Below are positions 1 through 12,727 of a stretch of DNA of 64,000 nucleotides, one piece after another. The translations under genes were made by a program, and so were the position numbers. The DNA comes from Stachybotrys elegans (lineage: Eukaryota > Ascomycota > Sordariomycetes > Hypocreales > Stachybotryaceae), in the NCBI GenBank assembly GCA_020746835.1, contig JAGPNK010000003.1:2294001-2358000 (forward strand), written 5' to 3'. The first letter of the stretch is position 1, and the number at the start of each line of letters is the position of its first letter. The notes under the pieces were generated by a model. The model was given only the letters and a program-made list of their open reading frames with translations, was not told the origin of the DNA and did not search any database.

Positions 1-2895
1 TTGGTAAGCTTCAAGTGTTTTGCCCCGGTCGGCATGCTCCTCGGAACTGTAAGCCCCTCTTTGATATCTACTGTATTCAGATGGAAGTCACATGCTATTG
101 GTAGTCATCTGCTTCCACCTTGTGCGTCGGGGCGGACATGCCAGGGTGCGGGACCGCATGCCGTTATCATGACCGATGTGGCGGTCAATAAAGGATGCCC
201 GACACGTATCGCAAACTAACTCTCAATCTGGATACAGAACGACTACTCGTCTACCCGTGACTCATCTTGGCCGAATAATAGTGAATTTCCCTTATGTCTT
301 GGTGTTGGTGGAGTGATGAAATTGACGGTGGGAATGGTTTTCTCTATGCTTTCGCCGAGAGGAGGCAAGGCCAACTGACCTATTTGGATGAGGGATTTAT
401 AGAAGCATTACTATGTGTAAGTCGCGAGTAGGAGTGGTTTCGTCCCTCGGGCAATCGTCTTGATAATTGATCTGTATTAATTTGGCTTGGCTGATTGCCT
501 ACCGCAATACTCTGGAACTACCACAGGCTTACGGACACCAGCAGAATGCCCCAAACTAATAAGTAGATGATATCTCAACCACGATCTAATACCAAGATCA
601 TAAAGCTGCCGCTGCTTCAGTGGGCAAGGGAAGGCTGATTCCATATTGCCATGCACAGATAGGCTGCTGTTCGCTCGTTCAGAATGCTAACCTACCCTAG
701 ATTATCAGTGTCTTATCCCACTATTGCGCCAACGTCTCTCTGGTCTTTGATGCTCGAAATTATAAGTCAGAGCTGACTGTATACCATGCTTGCTTCAAGT
801 ATAGCCTTTCCCCTTTCAGTGTAGCATACTGATCGTGTACAAGTATGAAGACCCAAACCGCGCTCAAGGCAGTTGTCCTTTCACATGGGCTGTCAACACT
901 TTCGACCTTGTTATGCTTGGCTGTGGAATTGATATCATTGGTATTTTTCGCAGCATGTTCATTAAAAAGGTGCGAGCATGAGAGACTACGAGAGCGAAAT
1001 GCTCGCAAGGGGATATCTTGACCGAATGCTAGAAGCTAGTGAAAGAGTATTCATTTTAAATATTAAATGTCCCCCAACGAAATCTTACCATTCTTTGCTA
1101 CACTGCTGCTACACTGTAAATAACGAGAACGGGTACAAGACACCGATGATGGCGGATTCATTGACATACGACTATCAAAATGACATTACCAAGGCAGGGG
1201 AGTGCGTACAGGAGGTGAACGCCTTGGCTTCCTCTAATTCATGGATTTCTAGTATTCCGCATGCTTGGTGGGCTATCGGATATCGAGTCAATGCCCTTGC
1301 TCGAATAGAGCACTGTACTGGATGAACGCAGCACAGACGAACCATGGTTGCCTCCTATTCGGAAAGTTTTGGACTCGTAGTGCGTGGATAATACCAGCCG
1401 AAAATATAAGTGATCAGCTAGTGCTCGTCGGGGGACACGCCGTGACCTTGGCCATCGCTTCCTCGCACCTGACCGTGCTGCAAGGTTCGACTCAGCAACC
1501 ATGCGATGCGCTCACATAGCTGGTGGTCTCGGAGCCGGGCTAGGATCGCTTCGCTCCTGGATCAACACCGGCAGTCTACGGCAAACATCTCCCGGGCCGC
1601 CTACAGTCTGTCATACGAAACGGTTCGCCATGCGTCAAGAAAGCCTAGGAGCATTCGGGCAAGGACGAACCAGAACCAACAGGGTGGGAGCTTACGACTC
1701 AGGGACCATATTCGACATCATGCTGAATCGAGATCAAACCCCCCTTTCCCCTCCTGCAAAAATTCGGAACAGCCCGCTGGCACTACCGGGCAGTTTGCCA
1801 TACGGCTTGCCTTGCTGGGACAAGCGGCACCGGGTTATCCGACGTTGATGACCTCCTGTGTGATGAAACAAGGCAAAGTGCATTAGTTGTCCAAAAGTCA
1901 GGGGATTGAGAAATTACAGGCCGAAAGATGCCATCGTAATTCATTTTAGCAATCAGGAAGGAAAGATGTGTCGTTGGTCGCAAGCGTCTATCGTCCCGAG
2001 ACCCCGCGACCCCGTTGCCACGGCCCTGCCAGGCTTCCCAAGTATATTGCTTCCCAGCAAGTAGCAACCGGGGCCCCAGATCCACGGACTGGGGCCCGTT
2101 CTCCTCTGTTCGATATCCAGCCTTCACCCGAGCGCTGGAAATCGGGGATTACAACTGAGTCCATGATGTGATGTCTCCATAGTAGGAAGCGGGAAGGATT
2201 CGATTCCGTACTCATCATTTCCTGGGATCACTATATCCCCTGCGCCGGCAGTGAGGATCGGCAGAGCATACCAAGGCTCACTACGCGAAGAAGAAGCGAA
2301 AATCGATCTCTGTTTGAAGCGAGCGTAGCTGCGTGCTTCCATGGAACAACTCCACGAATACTGATACTGCACACACATGGCCCGTCCGCCAAAGCGCGCC
2401 GCCCGCTCCTGACCAGGGTACTGTGCTCGGAAACGGGGTCACTGATTGAAGGCCGACGAGGGGTGACCGGGGATGCGCCTTCTAGAATAGGAGAAGAAGA
2501 AGAAGCGGAGAGCTGAAATGTCCCGGGCGCCCAAGCACACACACTCGCGTGGCACGCCTAACCCTAACGCTTCAGCTAATGACTCGAGTTGGCTACCACA
2601 AGCTCGCCGTGCTGGCCTGACGCGTCAAAATGTAGCGCATGGATAGGTCCACTGTACAAGCATCAGTGACAAGTTCAAGCCACAACCCATCTGATCTTTT
2701 CTATGGGGAAGCGGGATGTCTTCTACACGCCAGGTCGTTTGCCCGGAGCGGTGCGTAAAAAGCTTCAGCCATCCTCCTCCCCCCCGAGACCCGCGGTCCA
2801 TTGCTCTTCTCTCACCATCATCTTCCCGCTGCGTCAGCTTCCCAAGGCGGATCTGGAGACATACATACTGCATTGCCGAACTGCCCCGAACTTCG
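1..2895. other. Gene-poor left edge
   Basis: No open frame here has a recognisable domain, consistent codon use or plausible splice structure. The longest frames overlap each other on both strands, as random open frames do. I see no long terminal repeat, terminal inverted repeat, transposase or reverse transcriptase motif. It may be intergenic DNA, a heavily decayed element, or long upstream DNA of the sugar transporter that follows. Confidence 0.5.
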
Positions 2896-4888
2896 ATGAA
2901 ACCGCTACTGCACCCCCAAGGATCGGCGTTGCCGCCGCGGCGCACCTCTCCACCAGACGACGACAATCCGGAGAACGATTTCACCATCATTCAAGAGATG
3001 AAAGAGTCGAATGTTTCGCGTTGCCATGCGCTGGTGGGGGCCGGTTCGGCAACAATGGAGACGTCGGCTCTCGCCGCTCGGTTCCAAGATGAAGAACGCA
3101 ACAAGAGTCGCAAGCAGTCCATCAAGGAAAGCAGATGGGCCCTTGCATGGTGTAAGTTTAGGCAGGGCCAAGCCTGGCAAAGTTTGACGCCACCTTCTGA
3201 CGCTTCTGACCACCCTAGGCCTTTACAGCTTCTTCATATGCATCATGTGGGGCTTCGACGGACTCGCCGGCAGCATTATCATCTCGATAGCGACCTTCAG
3301 GGAACATTTCGGCAATCTGTACCGGGGCCAGTATGTCGTGGATGCGAACTGGCAGCTGGGCTGGCTGGCCGCATCATTGGGTGGTATGAAGACATCGAAG
3401 CGCAGCAAGACGAAATCACGGCAGAAAGCTGACCCGTCGACAACAGGTATGGTCTTGGGCGGTTGGGCGGCCGGCCTCTCCATCGACCGTGTTGGTCGTC
3501 GGCCTGTGCTGCTGGCTGCCTACCTGATCAGCATAGGGGGTATATTTGGGCAGTTCTTTGCCGAAACCCCGGCCGAGTTCCTAGCAGGAAAGCTTCTGAC
3601 GGGCATTGTAAGTCTGCTTGCACAAGCACCGTGCTTTCACACGGGGGAGGGGGAGCTAACGAGATAGCCTCTCGGGATTTTCACCACGGTCGCGCCCACA
3701 TATGCGTCGGAAATGGCGCCGCTGAATATCCGCGGCTCGGTTACTGCAGGCATGAACTTCGCCATTGTTCTGGGCCAGCTGATCGGATACGGCGTGATGA
3801 GACAGGCCAGCCTCTATCCAGACGACCGCCAGTTCAGGGTTGTCATCGCTGCGCAGTGGGGGTTTGTCGGGGCCGCCCTTGTCGTCCTGCCATTCTTCCC
3901 AGAGTCACCCTACTGGCTCGTGGCGCATGGACTCGAGAACAAGGCGCGGCAGACGCTGGAGAAGCTCTATGACAGGGACCATGATGTCGAGGGCCACCTA
4001 GCGGCAATCCGCGGGTCGCTTTTCAAAGATGTGCGAGATGGCCGGTCCCAGGGCCGCATCACAGAGTGCTTCGACAAGGACAACCTCAAGCGCACTCTCG
4101 TGGGCTCGGGCATGTTCCTGGTCCAGAATGCCAGTGGTGCCATTTGGGTCATTGGGTACATGAGCTGTAGGTTCAGAGCCTGCCCAGACGAGTGACTAGA
4201 CGCCGCTAACTTGACCAGACTTCTTGCAGCTGGCAGGAATGAGCGCCAGCCAGTCATTTGATGCGACTGTCGGCCTCTGCGGCATGATGGTTGTTGGCAA
4301 CGTCTTCGGCTGGTTCTGCGTCGACTGGTTTGGACGTCGAGCCACGGCACTATGGGGCGCCCTAGTCCTTTCGTTAGCCCTGCTCTTGATTGGGATACTA
4401 GCCATGGTATCGGCGCCGGGTATTCTGTGGGGAGTCGTCGGCATGATGGCCGTGTGGTCTTTTGGTAGGCATTTTTCTACCGGGACTTGTCCGAGCAAGA
4501 CAAGGTACGCAGCTAACATGGGATGACAGTGTATCAGGCAACGCTGGGCGCAGCGGCCTGGCCGATTACCACAGAGAATGCGACGTCACGACTGCGCGTC
4601 CCGACTCAGGCGGTCGCGACCATGACCAATGGCCTATCGAGCGCTGCCTGTGCCATGTTTCTGCCATACGCCATCAACCCTGACCAAGGGAATCTCGGGG
4701 GCCGGATTGCCTTTATCTTTGGTGGGGCCCTCGTGGTAGGCGCCGTCTTCATCTTCTTGATGGTGCCGGAGACCAAGGGCCGTACGTACACTGAGATTGA
4801 TGAGCTATGGTCTCGGGGAGTCCCCCCGCGCAAGTTCAAGGGGATGGCGCTGATCACGGCATCGACCGAGCCGTCAAGTCTAAGGTGA
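2896..4888 (+). CDS. MFS sugar transporter (hexose/alpha-glucoside permease type)
   Basis: A proton-coupled sugar permease of the plasma membrane, sugar porter family of the MFS. I read six exons: 2896-3151, 3219-3383, 3447-3607, 3668-4166, 4219-4464 and 4530-4888. All junctions are GT..AG and in phase, giving about 561 aa. Family marks are DRVGRRP in the TM2-TM3 loop, PESPYWL before the central loop, the second-half DWFGRR repeat, and PETKGRTYTEIDELW after TM12. Twelve hydrophobic segments fit. ATG 2896 keeps a 50-60 residue cytosolic leader; ATG 2998 is an equally good alternative. The closest functional group looks like maltose/alpha-glucoside permeases, but the substrate cannot be read from sequence. 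It lies head-to-tail with a Zn2Cys6 regulator at 6573. Confidence 0.9.
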
Positions 4889-6572
4889 GACACAGACGGA
4901 GACGGGTGGAGTAAGGGTCCTTTGGGCGATGATCATGATCAAATCTGCAAGCCGGCCATGATGGAAAAAAGAGATAAAAATAAAACAAAACAGAATAAAA
5001 CAAAATGGGTGGATTGGGATCATGCGTGTATGCACGCTGTGGCTCAGATGATATGTGATCCATCGTGCCTTTGCGATTGCCAAGCGTGTTGTACAGTACA
5101 GCCGCTCCACTAACCCAGTCAACCGGGTCCTGCGAGGTGAACCACGCTCCTTTTTCTCACTCCGTTTGCATGGAGTTGCCTGTAACGAGGTTGCAGGTGT
5201 TCAGTCCTGGCGACCGTTCCGAAGAGGCGCCAAGCTCCAACCGTCATCAGGGAGGCAGCCCGGCCCAAGATGCTTCGTACCAGGAGGCGCGCACGCAACA
5301 CCCTCTGCCACCCTTGATACACGTCGAGGGCAAGGGTAGGCGTGGCATTGGTGCGTGGCAGTGAGGGCATGAAAGGCGGAAATCCCGATAAAGAGGATAG
5401 GTACCCAAAGTACATCAACTCAAACCCCTGAAGGATTCCACGGCATCACCTTGACAGGGATGCAGCGACTAATCAGAAGAAGGTAAAGAGCCCCTCTTCC
5501 TGACGAGGAAAGATAAAATACAAGAAAAGATGACAAGACGATAAAAACCAGATCTCAGGGTAACTATTTAATCTTTTGTTTTGAGTACAAGAATATTTGG
5601 AAAGAGACGACATGCCGTGATGTAATATTCCTGCTCAAAGCCATGTCTGTAGAATCAAAGGGTCAGGCATAGGTACTGTTAGGTACTTATGTACCTAGGT
5701 ACATACCTGTAGGGAAGAAGCGGATGAACCCCGGATTCAGATTCGATTCAGCCCCTCCACACCACCCCCTTCCGTGCCAGGCCCTAACGTCCATGATGCC
5801 TGTCAGTACTAAGGTAGCCCGCTAGCCAGCTACTGTCCTGCTAAGGGAGGTCTTAGCTTCTGACCTGGTCAAGCCACTCCCACTCCATTCCCGAAGCCTC
5901 TCGTCCTCCTCCTTTCCACTTGTCCCTCGCGGAATGTTGTCCTGTGCTGTGCCACGCCGACGTAATACAACGGCTACCGCACGCATCTAGCGACGCTAGT
6001 GGCCCTGTGCTAATTGCTCTATCTCATGTACGAGGCGCTTGGGATAAGCACCTATGCGTAGGTGTTCAACGGACGCAGGGGTGGCTTGTGCCGTCGGATC
6101 GGCTGAAAGGGTTTATCTCGCACCAACCACGATACGCGCACCACTCTCACATTGCATATGCATAGGTATGCCTACCAAGGTAATACTACCGGTACCTACC
6201 AAGGTCGTAGTAGGTACCGAGGCGCCACGGATTGGGATGACCAGGTCACCAACCGACTTTGCTTTGTCTAGCGGGTGGGGCCAAGAGCCGCCAAGCTCAA
6301 CTGCCATCCATCCCTACTTGACCTACTCACATCCACTTATTACTTCACTCACACCTCGCCCTCCCATCCCGCGGGACCAGCAACGTGGACCGTGGACCGT
6401 GGACCTTTGTAGATCTTGAACCTTTGACCTACCTTACTTGTCGTTCGAGTTCGATTCAACCATCACGCTCAGCCTCAACTCGAGCCCGAATCCCACAGAG
6501 AGCGGCAACGAGCCTCGGCCAAATCACCAAATCCGCCGCTCCCCGTTTCTTCGCCGTCGGCATAGCAGACGA
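4889..6572. other. Intergenic region with TACCTAGGTA-type palindromes
   Basis: 1.7 kb between the sugar transporter and the Zn2Cys6 gene. No coding potential seen. It holds an A-rich patch at about 4968-5005, a GTACCTAGGTAC palindrome at 5691-5702 and a cluster of related motifs (CCTACC, GGTACC, AGGTACC) at about 6165-6225. These could be regulator or core-promoter sites; function unknown. Confidence 0.5.
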
Positions 6573-8538
6573 ATGACCATCGGTGATGCGCCTCCTATGC
6601 CCGAGAGCTCGCGCAAGGGCCGCAAGATAGCCCGTAGGGCTTGCGATCTGTGTCGCGACCGCCGTGTCCAGGTGAGACGAGCTGCCGACCTGGTACCTTC
6701 GTCCTATGCGACCTGCCGCTGAACTCGTTTGACAGTGTGCCTTCGATTCCGAGTCCAGCGCCGCTTGTCGGCGCTGCTCCTCATCAGGTGTCGCCTGTAC
6801 GTTCCTGACCGACCGTAAACCTCGTGGTCCTCCTAGCCGGTAAGCCTCTCGCCGCGCCCTCCGTCACTGCTTGCCGAGGGTATCTAACTGCTGAACCCGA
6901 CCAGGAGAGTCGCCGAGGCTCGCCAACGAGCTCTCGAGAGTGCCACTTCGCCCGTCGAAATCCCCCCGCTGCCTCTCGCTGCCATCTCTATCCGCCAGTT
7001 GCTCCCGGAACCTGTCTTTGTCGCCATTCTCGAAGACTTCCTCGCCCGCGTCCACCCCCTCGTGCCTCTAGTCCACGTCCCTACCTTTCGCAGCCGAGTC
7101 GCATCCCGAGATTTCGATACAGACCCCGTCTTCCTTCGCCTTTGCATAGGCCTCTGTGCTGTCACTACCGCCTCGCTACCTCGCAAGTTCGCTTCCTATG
7201 AGATGACCTGGTATTCCGATGCCTCGGAATTTGTTCAACGTGCAGCACACCTGATCCATCTCAGCCGCTTGACAAACACTCCCCGCTGGCAGACAGACGC
7301 AGCATTCGAGTCTATCATTGAGAGCAGTTTGCTCTCAGTTGCCTCCATCTACGTCAACGATTTCATTCCTGGCTGGATGTTCGCTAGCGAGGCAAGCGTC
7401 TTGTTGCATGACTTGAGATTATACAAAAAGGAGTCGTATAAGCGGTTTACCCTGATTGAGCAGGAGCTCATCAAGAGGGCCTTTTGGCAATGCTTCTTCA
7501 TTCAAACGTGAATTACCACCCCCATTTGGTGAATGTATTGTAGTTCTGACAGTACTAGGCACGATCGCGTCGAGAATCCCGTGCCTCACACGGGAATGAG
7601 CCATGAACCACGACAAACCGACTGGGAATTCATGTTACCCTTGGAGTGGACAGACGAGGAGCTCTCAGCTGGACGGGTTATACCCGGGGCACGACCTCTG
7701 CCTGCCATCGCAGGCTTCGTCGCAGTCATCAAAGTGTTTGTCTGCATCATCGATCTCGTCAACGAGGCTTTTTTGAGCTCGCCGGGGACTTACAGCATGA
7801 CAACGAAGCCGCTTGTACCCAGATTGGTGCCCGAACTTGGACCGCCATTGCCGCGCATATGCAATCACCCAGACGTGCCCTTGATTGACGCACTGTTCCG
7901 TCTCATGTCGCAAATAGACAGATTTTTGAGCTTGCTTCCCCACGACCTCAAACCTAACCGCCCGGTCGAGCCTGCCACGCAATTTCCATCTCCATCGAGC
8001 GACAGAGACATTCCGGCATATTTCGACATCATGAAGGCGAATATTCATATAACAAGCATTTATGTCCAGTCTGTCATTCTTTCTACCTGCCTTCTCAGAA
8101 CGCGCGCCCTGTCGAGGAGAGACGATTCCTTATCCGTGTCGGATTCTTGGTCTTGGGGTGGATCCTCTCCGGCAACACCAGCCGGAGCAAGTCCTCGGGA
8201 CAACAGTGCTACTGCTGATCTTTGGAGACTACGAGAACACATCGCGAGAGAGCTGCTACATGTCATCAACGCTTCCTCGCTCTGGGCTCTGGAATCAAAT
8301 GGGGGTTCTATGGTGAGTTACGCCTGGGGGAGTCCATACGGACAGCGCTGATTCTCTACAGGTTGTCAAGATACGGGAAATTGCTGCTACTCTGCTCGAA
8401 GGAGAGGATGAATGCGACTATTCCAAAGCCGGCGACGCAGAAAAGAGAAGCCGCGAATACCTGGCTCGCTTTGTGGAAGTTCTGACCCAGCTTGATCATG
8501 CACCCAAGGGCAACCATGAACCCATGGCACCACCCTGA
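6573..8538 (+). CDS. Zn2Cys6 transcription factor with fungal-specific middle domain
   Basis: A nuclear DNA-binding regulator. Five exons (6573-6671, 6736-6839, 6905-7507, 7544-8312, 8362-8538) give about 583 aa in frame. The binuclear zinc cluster is split by intron 1: CDLCRDRRVQ in exon 1, then C..C..C..C in exon 2 (pattern C-x2-C-x6-C-x9-C-x2-C-x6-C). This splice position is common in the family. The rest resembles the fungal-specific TF (MHR) domain, with IYVNDFIPGWMFASEASVLLHD-like helices and a serine-rich stretch near residue 470. The acceptor of intron 3 could be 7543 or 7552; both keep frame. It sits between a sugar permease and a thioredoxin-reductase-like gene, which suggests but does not prove local control. 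Confidence 0.85.
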
Positions 8539-8734
8539 GATATCCAATTGCTCACAGCGCCTGGCATTTGATAGATACTCTTTGTTTATTTTCACCATTT
8601 CTCTTTCCTCTATCGAGGCTAGATGCGTTCGATTTTCTGAGGCTGGCTAGTCCTGATGCTGCTTGGATGGCATCCTTGACAATGCTGGGAGGCACATGAG
8701 TCAGGTTTCTTCCAAGGACAATGGGCTCGCCCCT

Positions 8735-10065
8735 TTATTGGTCGAAATGCCCAGCATACAGAATGTCTCCGGGCTTCCCATTCATCCGATCCCAAATACC
8801 ACGCGCCTCCTCGTGGTCGCTGCGCTTAGACATGGCTTTGGCATCCGCGATCTCAGCTAGGGTCTCCTCTCTCGCCAGCCTCACTGGATGGACAGTTAGC
8901 GCACAGCATGGAGGGGCTTCACTTATTAGTGTGCTTACCGTGCAGATACACCGCTGTTCGCTTGCCCGAGAACAGTGCGTGCGGGACGTTTGTGACATTG
9001 TCAGAGTTGGCATCACCGATGGCATAGATACCAGGGATGTTGGTTGAGAGCCCAGCCGACGAGTCAGCAGCCAGCCTTCCGCCGTAAAGTGCCACGCCGG
9101 CTTCTGGGCCCACGTTGGACGCCTGGGCCGAAGGGAAGCTGGCCAGGAACGCATTTCTCAGCACTGGCTCCTGGCCGTCCTGGAAGGTGACCTCGAACAA
9201 GTCACGCTCTGGGAAGGAGGGTAGACTGGGGTCCTCGTCACCCGTCGTGCCATTGAGCAACCTGTCAATCTGTGCAATGGTTCCATTGTACACCCTGACA
9301 TTGTGAATGTCCAGATACGTCTCCCAGTCAGGAAAGCTGCGATCGGCAGCTGCTCGCTGCTCTTCGGTGTCGGTTCCGTTGACAAAGGCAGCGACATTGC
9401 TGTTGAGGGTGGAGACTTCACGCACAAGGCTGGCAATCTCACTCATGTTTGCGAGCAGACCGAGGGCCTGATCCGCGTGCTCATGGCCGTCGCACCACGG
9501 GCACCAGAATATTCCACTGCCCCAGTTCTCATGGATCCCCGGGGTATCGGGGATGATGTCTCGGAGACCGGTACCAAGGACCACCTTTCTAGCAGTGAAG
9601 GTCTGTTGGCCCGCATCACCTCCCAGGTCGGCAGCCACGGTGAAGTACGTGTTGTTGTTCTCGGGTTGAATACTCGTCACCGTGCCGTTCATCATGTTGA
9701 CCGTAGCGTAGTGTGCGAGCTGCCTTCTTGCCGCCCAGCGGTAGTAAGCCGGGGTGACACCTGCAACGGGTCAAGTTAGCGAGAGGCTGTTGTACCTGCA
9801 AGTATGGCCTCGGGGGAGCCTCACCATCGAATCCAATGACATCGTGCATGTGCCTCGTGGGGCCATTGCGATATACACCCGAGTCGATGAGGAGCACGTT
9901 GCGACGGACGCGGGCGAGGCCGCTGAGGGCGCTCAGGCCAGAAGGCCCACCACCGACGATGATGGCATCGTAGTCGGTGAGGGGGATGCCCGAGGATGGG
10001 CTGGCATCTGCCCAAGCGACAGAGGCAGACGCGGCGATGGTAAGCAGGACACTGGAGAAACGCAT
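8735..10065 (-). CDS. Secreted thioredoxin-reductase-like FAD oxidoreductase (GliT-related fold)
   Basis: A flavoprotein of the thioredoxin reductase/dithiol oxidase group. Read on the minus strand as three exons with introns at about 9824-9761 and 8932-8886. It starts with a good signal peptide (hydrophobic run ending near AWA-DA) followed by the FAD Rossmann motif AIIVGGGPSGLSAL. The redox pair is CPWC (residues about 167-170, CPWCDGHEH) and the C-terminal FAD motif is IYAIGDANSD. Where NADPH-dependent enzymes have a second GxGxxA/G motif, this one reads GLLANMSEIASLV. That recalls GliT-type oxidases thought to use O2, though this link is inference. The secretory leader and several N-x-T/S sites fit an extracellular or ER enzyme. 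The start at 10065 gives the cleanest leader. It is convergent with the upstream Zn2Cys6 gene. Confidence 0.85.
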
Positions 10066-12727
10066 CTTGACTCTTGCAGCCAACAACGCTTGCCGGTTAC
10101 AAGTGCTGAACAAGGCAACTCTAGCCCAAGGAATGAATCGGGTCTTTTGTAGGTCTTATGCGATAGGCCGTTACGGAGCCAAGAGCCTCTAGTGAGACGC
10201 GCGGTGACCACGAAATGGCCTGCTCCTGGGATGGCCATCCGTGTGCAGCATCGTGTTGGGATCGCAAGGCGCTGAAATGCAATGTTTGCGGCAGCTTCAG
10301 CTTTGGGAGCTCCGCAGATGACACACAGAGGACCGGCTATTCGTATAGGTAACTCGGCAATTGGACTAGTTGCTACCTATTCTGTAACATACAATGCACA
10401 TCACTTGGCAATCATTTGGTCATCTGCATGCTGAATTCGAGCTGAGCGCTCATGGTGAACTGACACTAACCTGGGCAGAGGGAGATCATCATCTCAATGG
10501 AACTGGAACCACGGTCCGGCCTGGAAAATCCTGGTCTTGTGATGAGCGCACTCTGGGATTGCACGGCAGCTTCCATGGTGCATGGGTGAGACAGGGTTTT
10601 GACGAATGGGTGCAGCCACGATGGAAATGTCTCACAATCCTGCACTGCATTGGGCCGAAGCACGCTGAATCGTGGTGTAGTCTTGATTGGGAGACGATGC
10701 ATGGTGAGAGTCATTTACCCGCAGGGACGTGTGCTCAGTATACACAATAATACAGCCACAGGCACTATCCAAGAGGAGGCGGATGGGTCTTGTCCGAATG
10801 CTTCCTCGAGGACGGGGCCTTCCCGTCCTTGCAGCGATGCTTCTTTCGTCTTGGCAGCAACATGCCGCTCTGCTTCCAGACCTTCCAGACGTTGTTCTCA
10901 GCCGCCCGTGGAGGAAAATCTTGTTCCACAAGGCTACTGGGGCGAGGCCAATGGTAGATCTGCCGCTGTCACTGACGGGTAGATCAGCGTCTGCGGATCT
11001 CTGCTAGCAGGCGGTGAGCCGAGGGGAGCAAGAGAAGAGAAGACGGTGTAGATCAAGTCATGTCGGCCGACCAGCCTCGAAATTAGTGTGGTGGACGGGC
11101 TTCTTGGCTGTTTTTTTTTTCTGTTCGCATGTTAGGACGCGACGCGATTTTTTGCTACGAGCCGCATGGATTTGGGCTCATCGCATCCGGAGCCACCGAT
11201 GGGCTACGTGCGCCCATGGGTGTCTGATGTTCATTACTCGGTCGCAGGAACCGAGAATCAGGCCATTTCTCAGGTCGCGCCGCGGGTGCGACAATGTCAC
11301 GACGGATGGATGGCGGCGTTGTTGGACGATACAAGGACCCGATGTACTCTCTACTCAGACACATGGTCACGATGGCGATGCCCATATGGGCAGGGTGCGT
11401 GATGGCGCTGATGGAGGTGTGCCCAGCGGACATGCGGTTTGTTTGATTAGGTAGTGTTGTCACTCTTTATTTGGGTCTGCACATGTCGGAGGTCTGAAGT
11501 ATTTCAAGGCTGGAGTGCATTTACTATGAGGATTTCCTGCTAGAAGCATGCTTCAGAGTTGTCACAGCCGGGAGGAATTAATCGCCCATACGAATTCTGG
11601 ATCAAAAGTGTTAGACAAGGCGGACGTCACAATCTGGCGCAACCTCTGCCAGGTGCTCAGCAGCAATGAGGCACACCAGGAAACACATAGCGCACCATGG
11701 GCTGAACTGGTTCCCCGCTCGCGGATTTCTTCTCTTGACGAGAAATTGGGTGGGCAAATTGGTGCGGCTACCGCCTGAGGCCAACGTGGGTGTAAACTGT
11801 TGCGAGAGTAATATGTATTTATAGACGGCCGACGGACTGCATCGCTTCGTCGTGGCGCGATTCCTAAAAGGCCGGCGCTGGCTTTGACGTATGCCCACGC
11901 GCGTCACCTGCTCAGCACCAGCCAAAGCTTGCTCTGTTCCAGGCCCCCCCAGAGGCACTTGTCGCGAGACGAAATTCCTCGCCGAGGCGGCAATCCGACA
12001 CAAAGTGGCCACAGGTCGGTGCCTTACTCCGCGCCGACATGCAGAATTACTCCGAACCTGCTTCCAAATGGAGCGAGGGCTCTACGGCCGCGACAGTTGC
12101 TTCCTTGACTGTCGACAATGTTCCGCAATGGCTGCCGGTGTAGGATTGAGCCGTAGATGAGGAAAGCTGGAGGAAATTGATGCGCGCATCGGTCTGATCA
12201 TGGTATTGCCCAAGCGTCCAGCCTCTCGGCGACACAATCAATCCTCAGCCTTGGCTGTGGAAGGAAACCAGAAATGCTCCGGACTCCGACTTCGATCTCC
12301 GACATGCCACCCTGGCATATGCTCTGCACCACTAATAGCAGGGTAGCGCTTACGTTGGTTTCAGCCTTGAGAAACACGGCCGTCACTGTGTGCGCACCAT
12401 TTTTGGCGGACTCGAGGGGGGAATGACGTCTCTGGGCAGCTGATTCCGAGCATGCTCTGATACGTATAATCGGGGTGATGCCTGCTTATCAAGGTACATA
12501 GCAAAGCCAATCTGGGCAATCGCAGCAGGTGCTGTGCAGCCAGTGCAGTGCTGAGAGATAATAAGCAAGTCGCATCCCTGCTTCCGACATTGCCATGTGA
12601 AACTGTCCTCATCCCAAGCTGCTGCATGCTGCCTCTCGCCATCAATTTGATTCAACGACGGTCCTATCCCATCGCCCGATAAATTGCCCGCTTCCAATTG
12701 TCGCGCAGACTGGCCGCTCCCTGCGCA
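10066..12727. other. Intergenic region between flavoprotein and diterpene synthase
   Basis: 2.7 kb shared upstream space of two divergently transcribed genes. The open frames here are short and unsupported; none shows a domain. An 11-nt T run lies near 11111-11121. No transposon ends or tRNA seen. This would be the regulatory interval if the two genes are co-controlled. Confidence 0.45.

Noticed and set aside
1440..1520. tRNA gene suggested by a B-box-like GGTTCGACTC at 1484
   Set aside because: No acceptor stem or T-arm pairing and no A box at the proper distance.
1..2700. Several 60-120 aa frames on both strands as possible genes
   Set aside because: They overlap each other, lack start context, splicing or domains, and codon use is not consistent.
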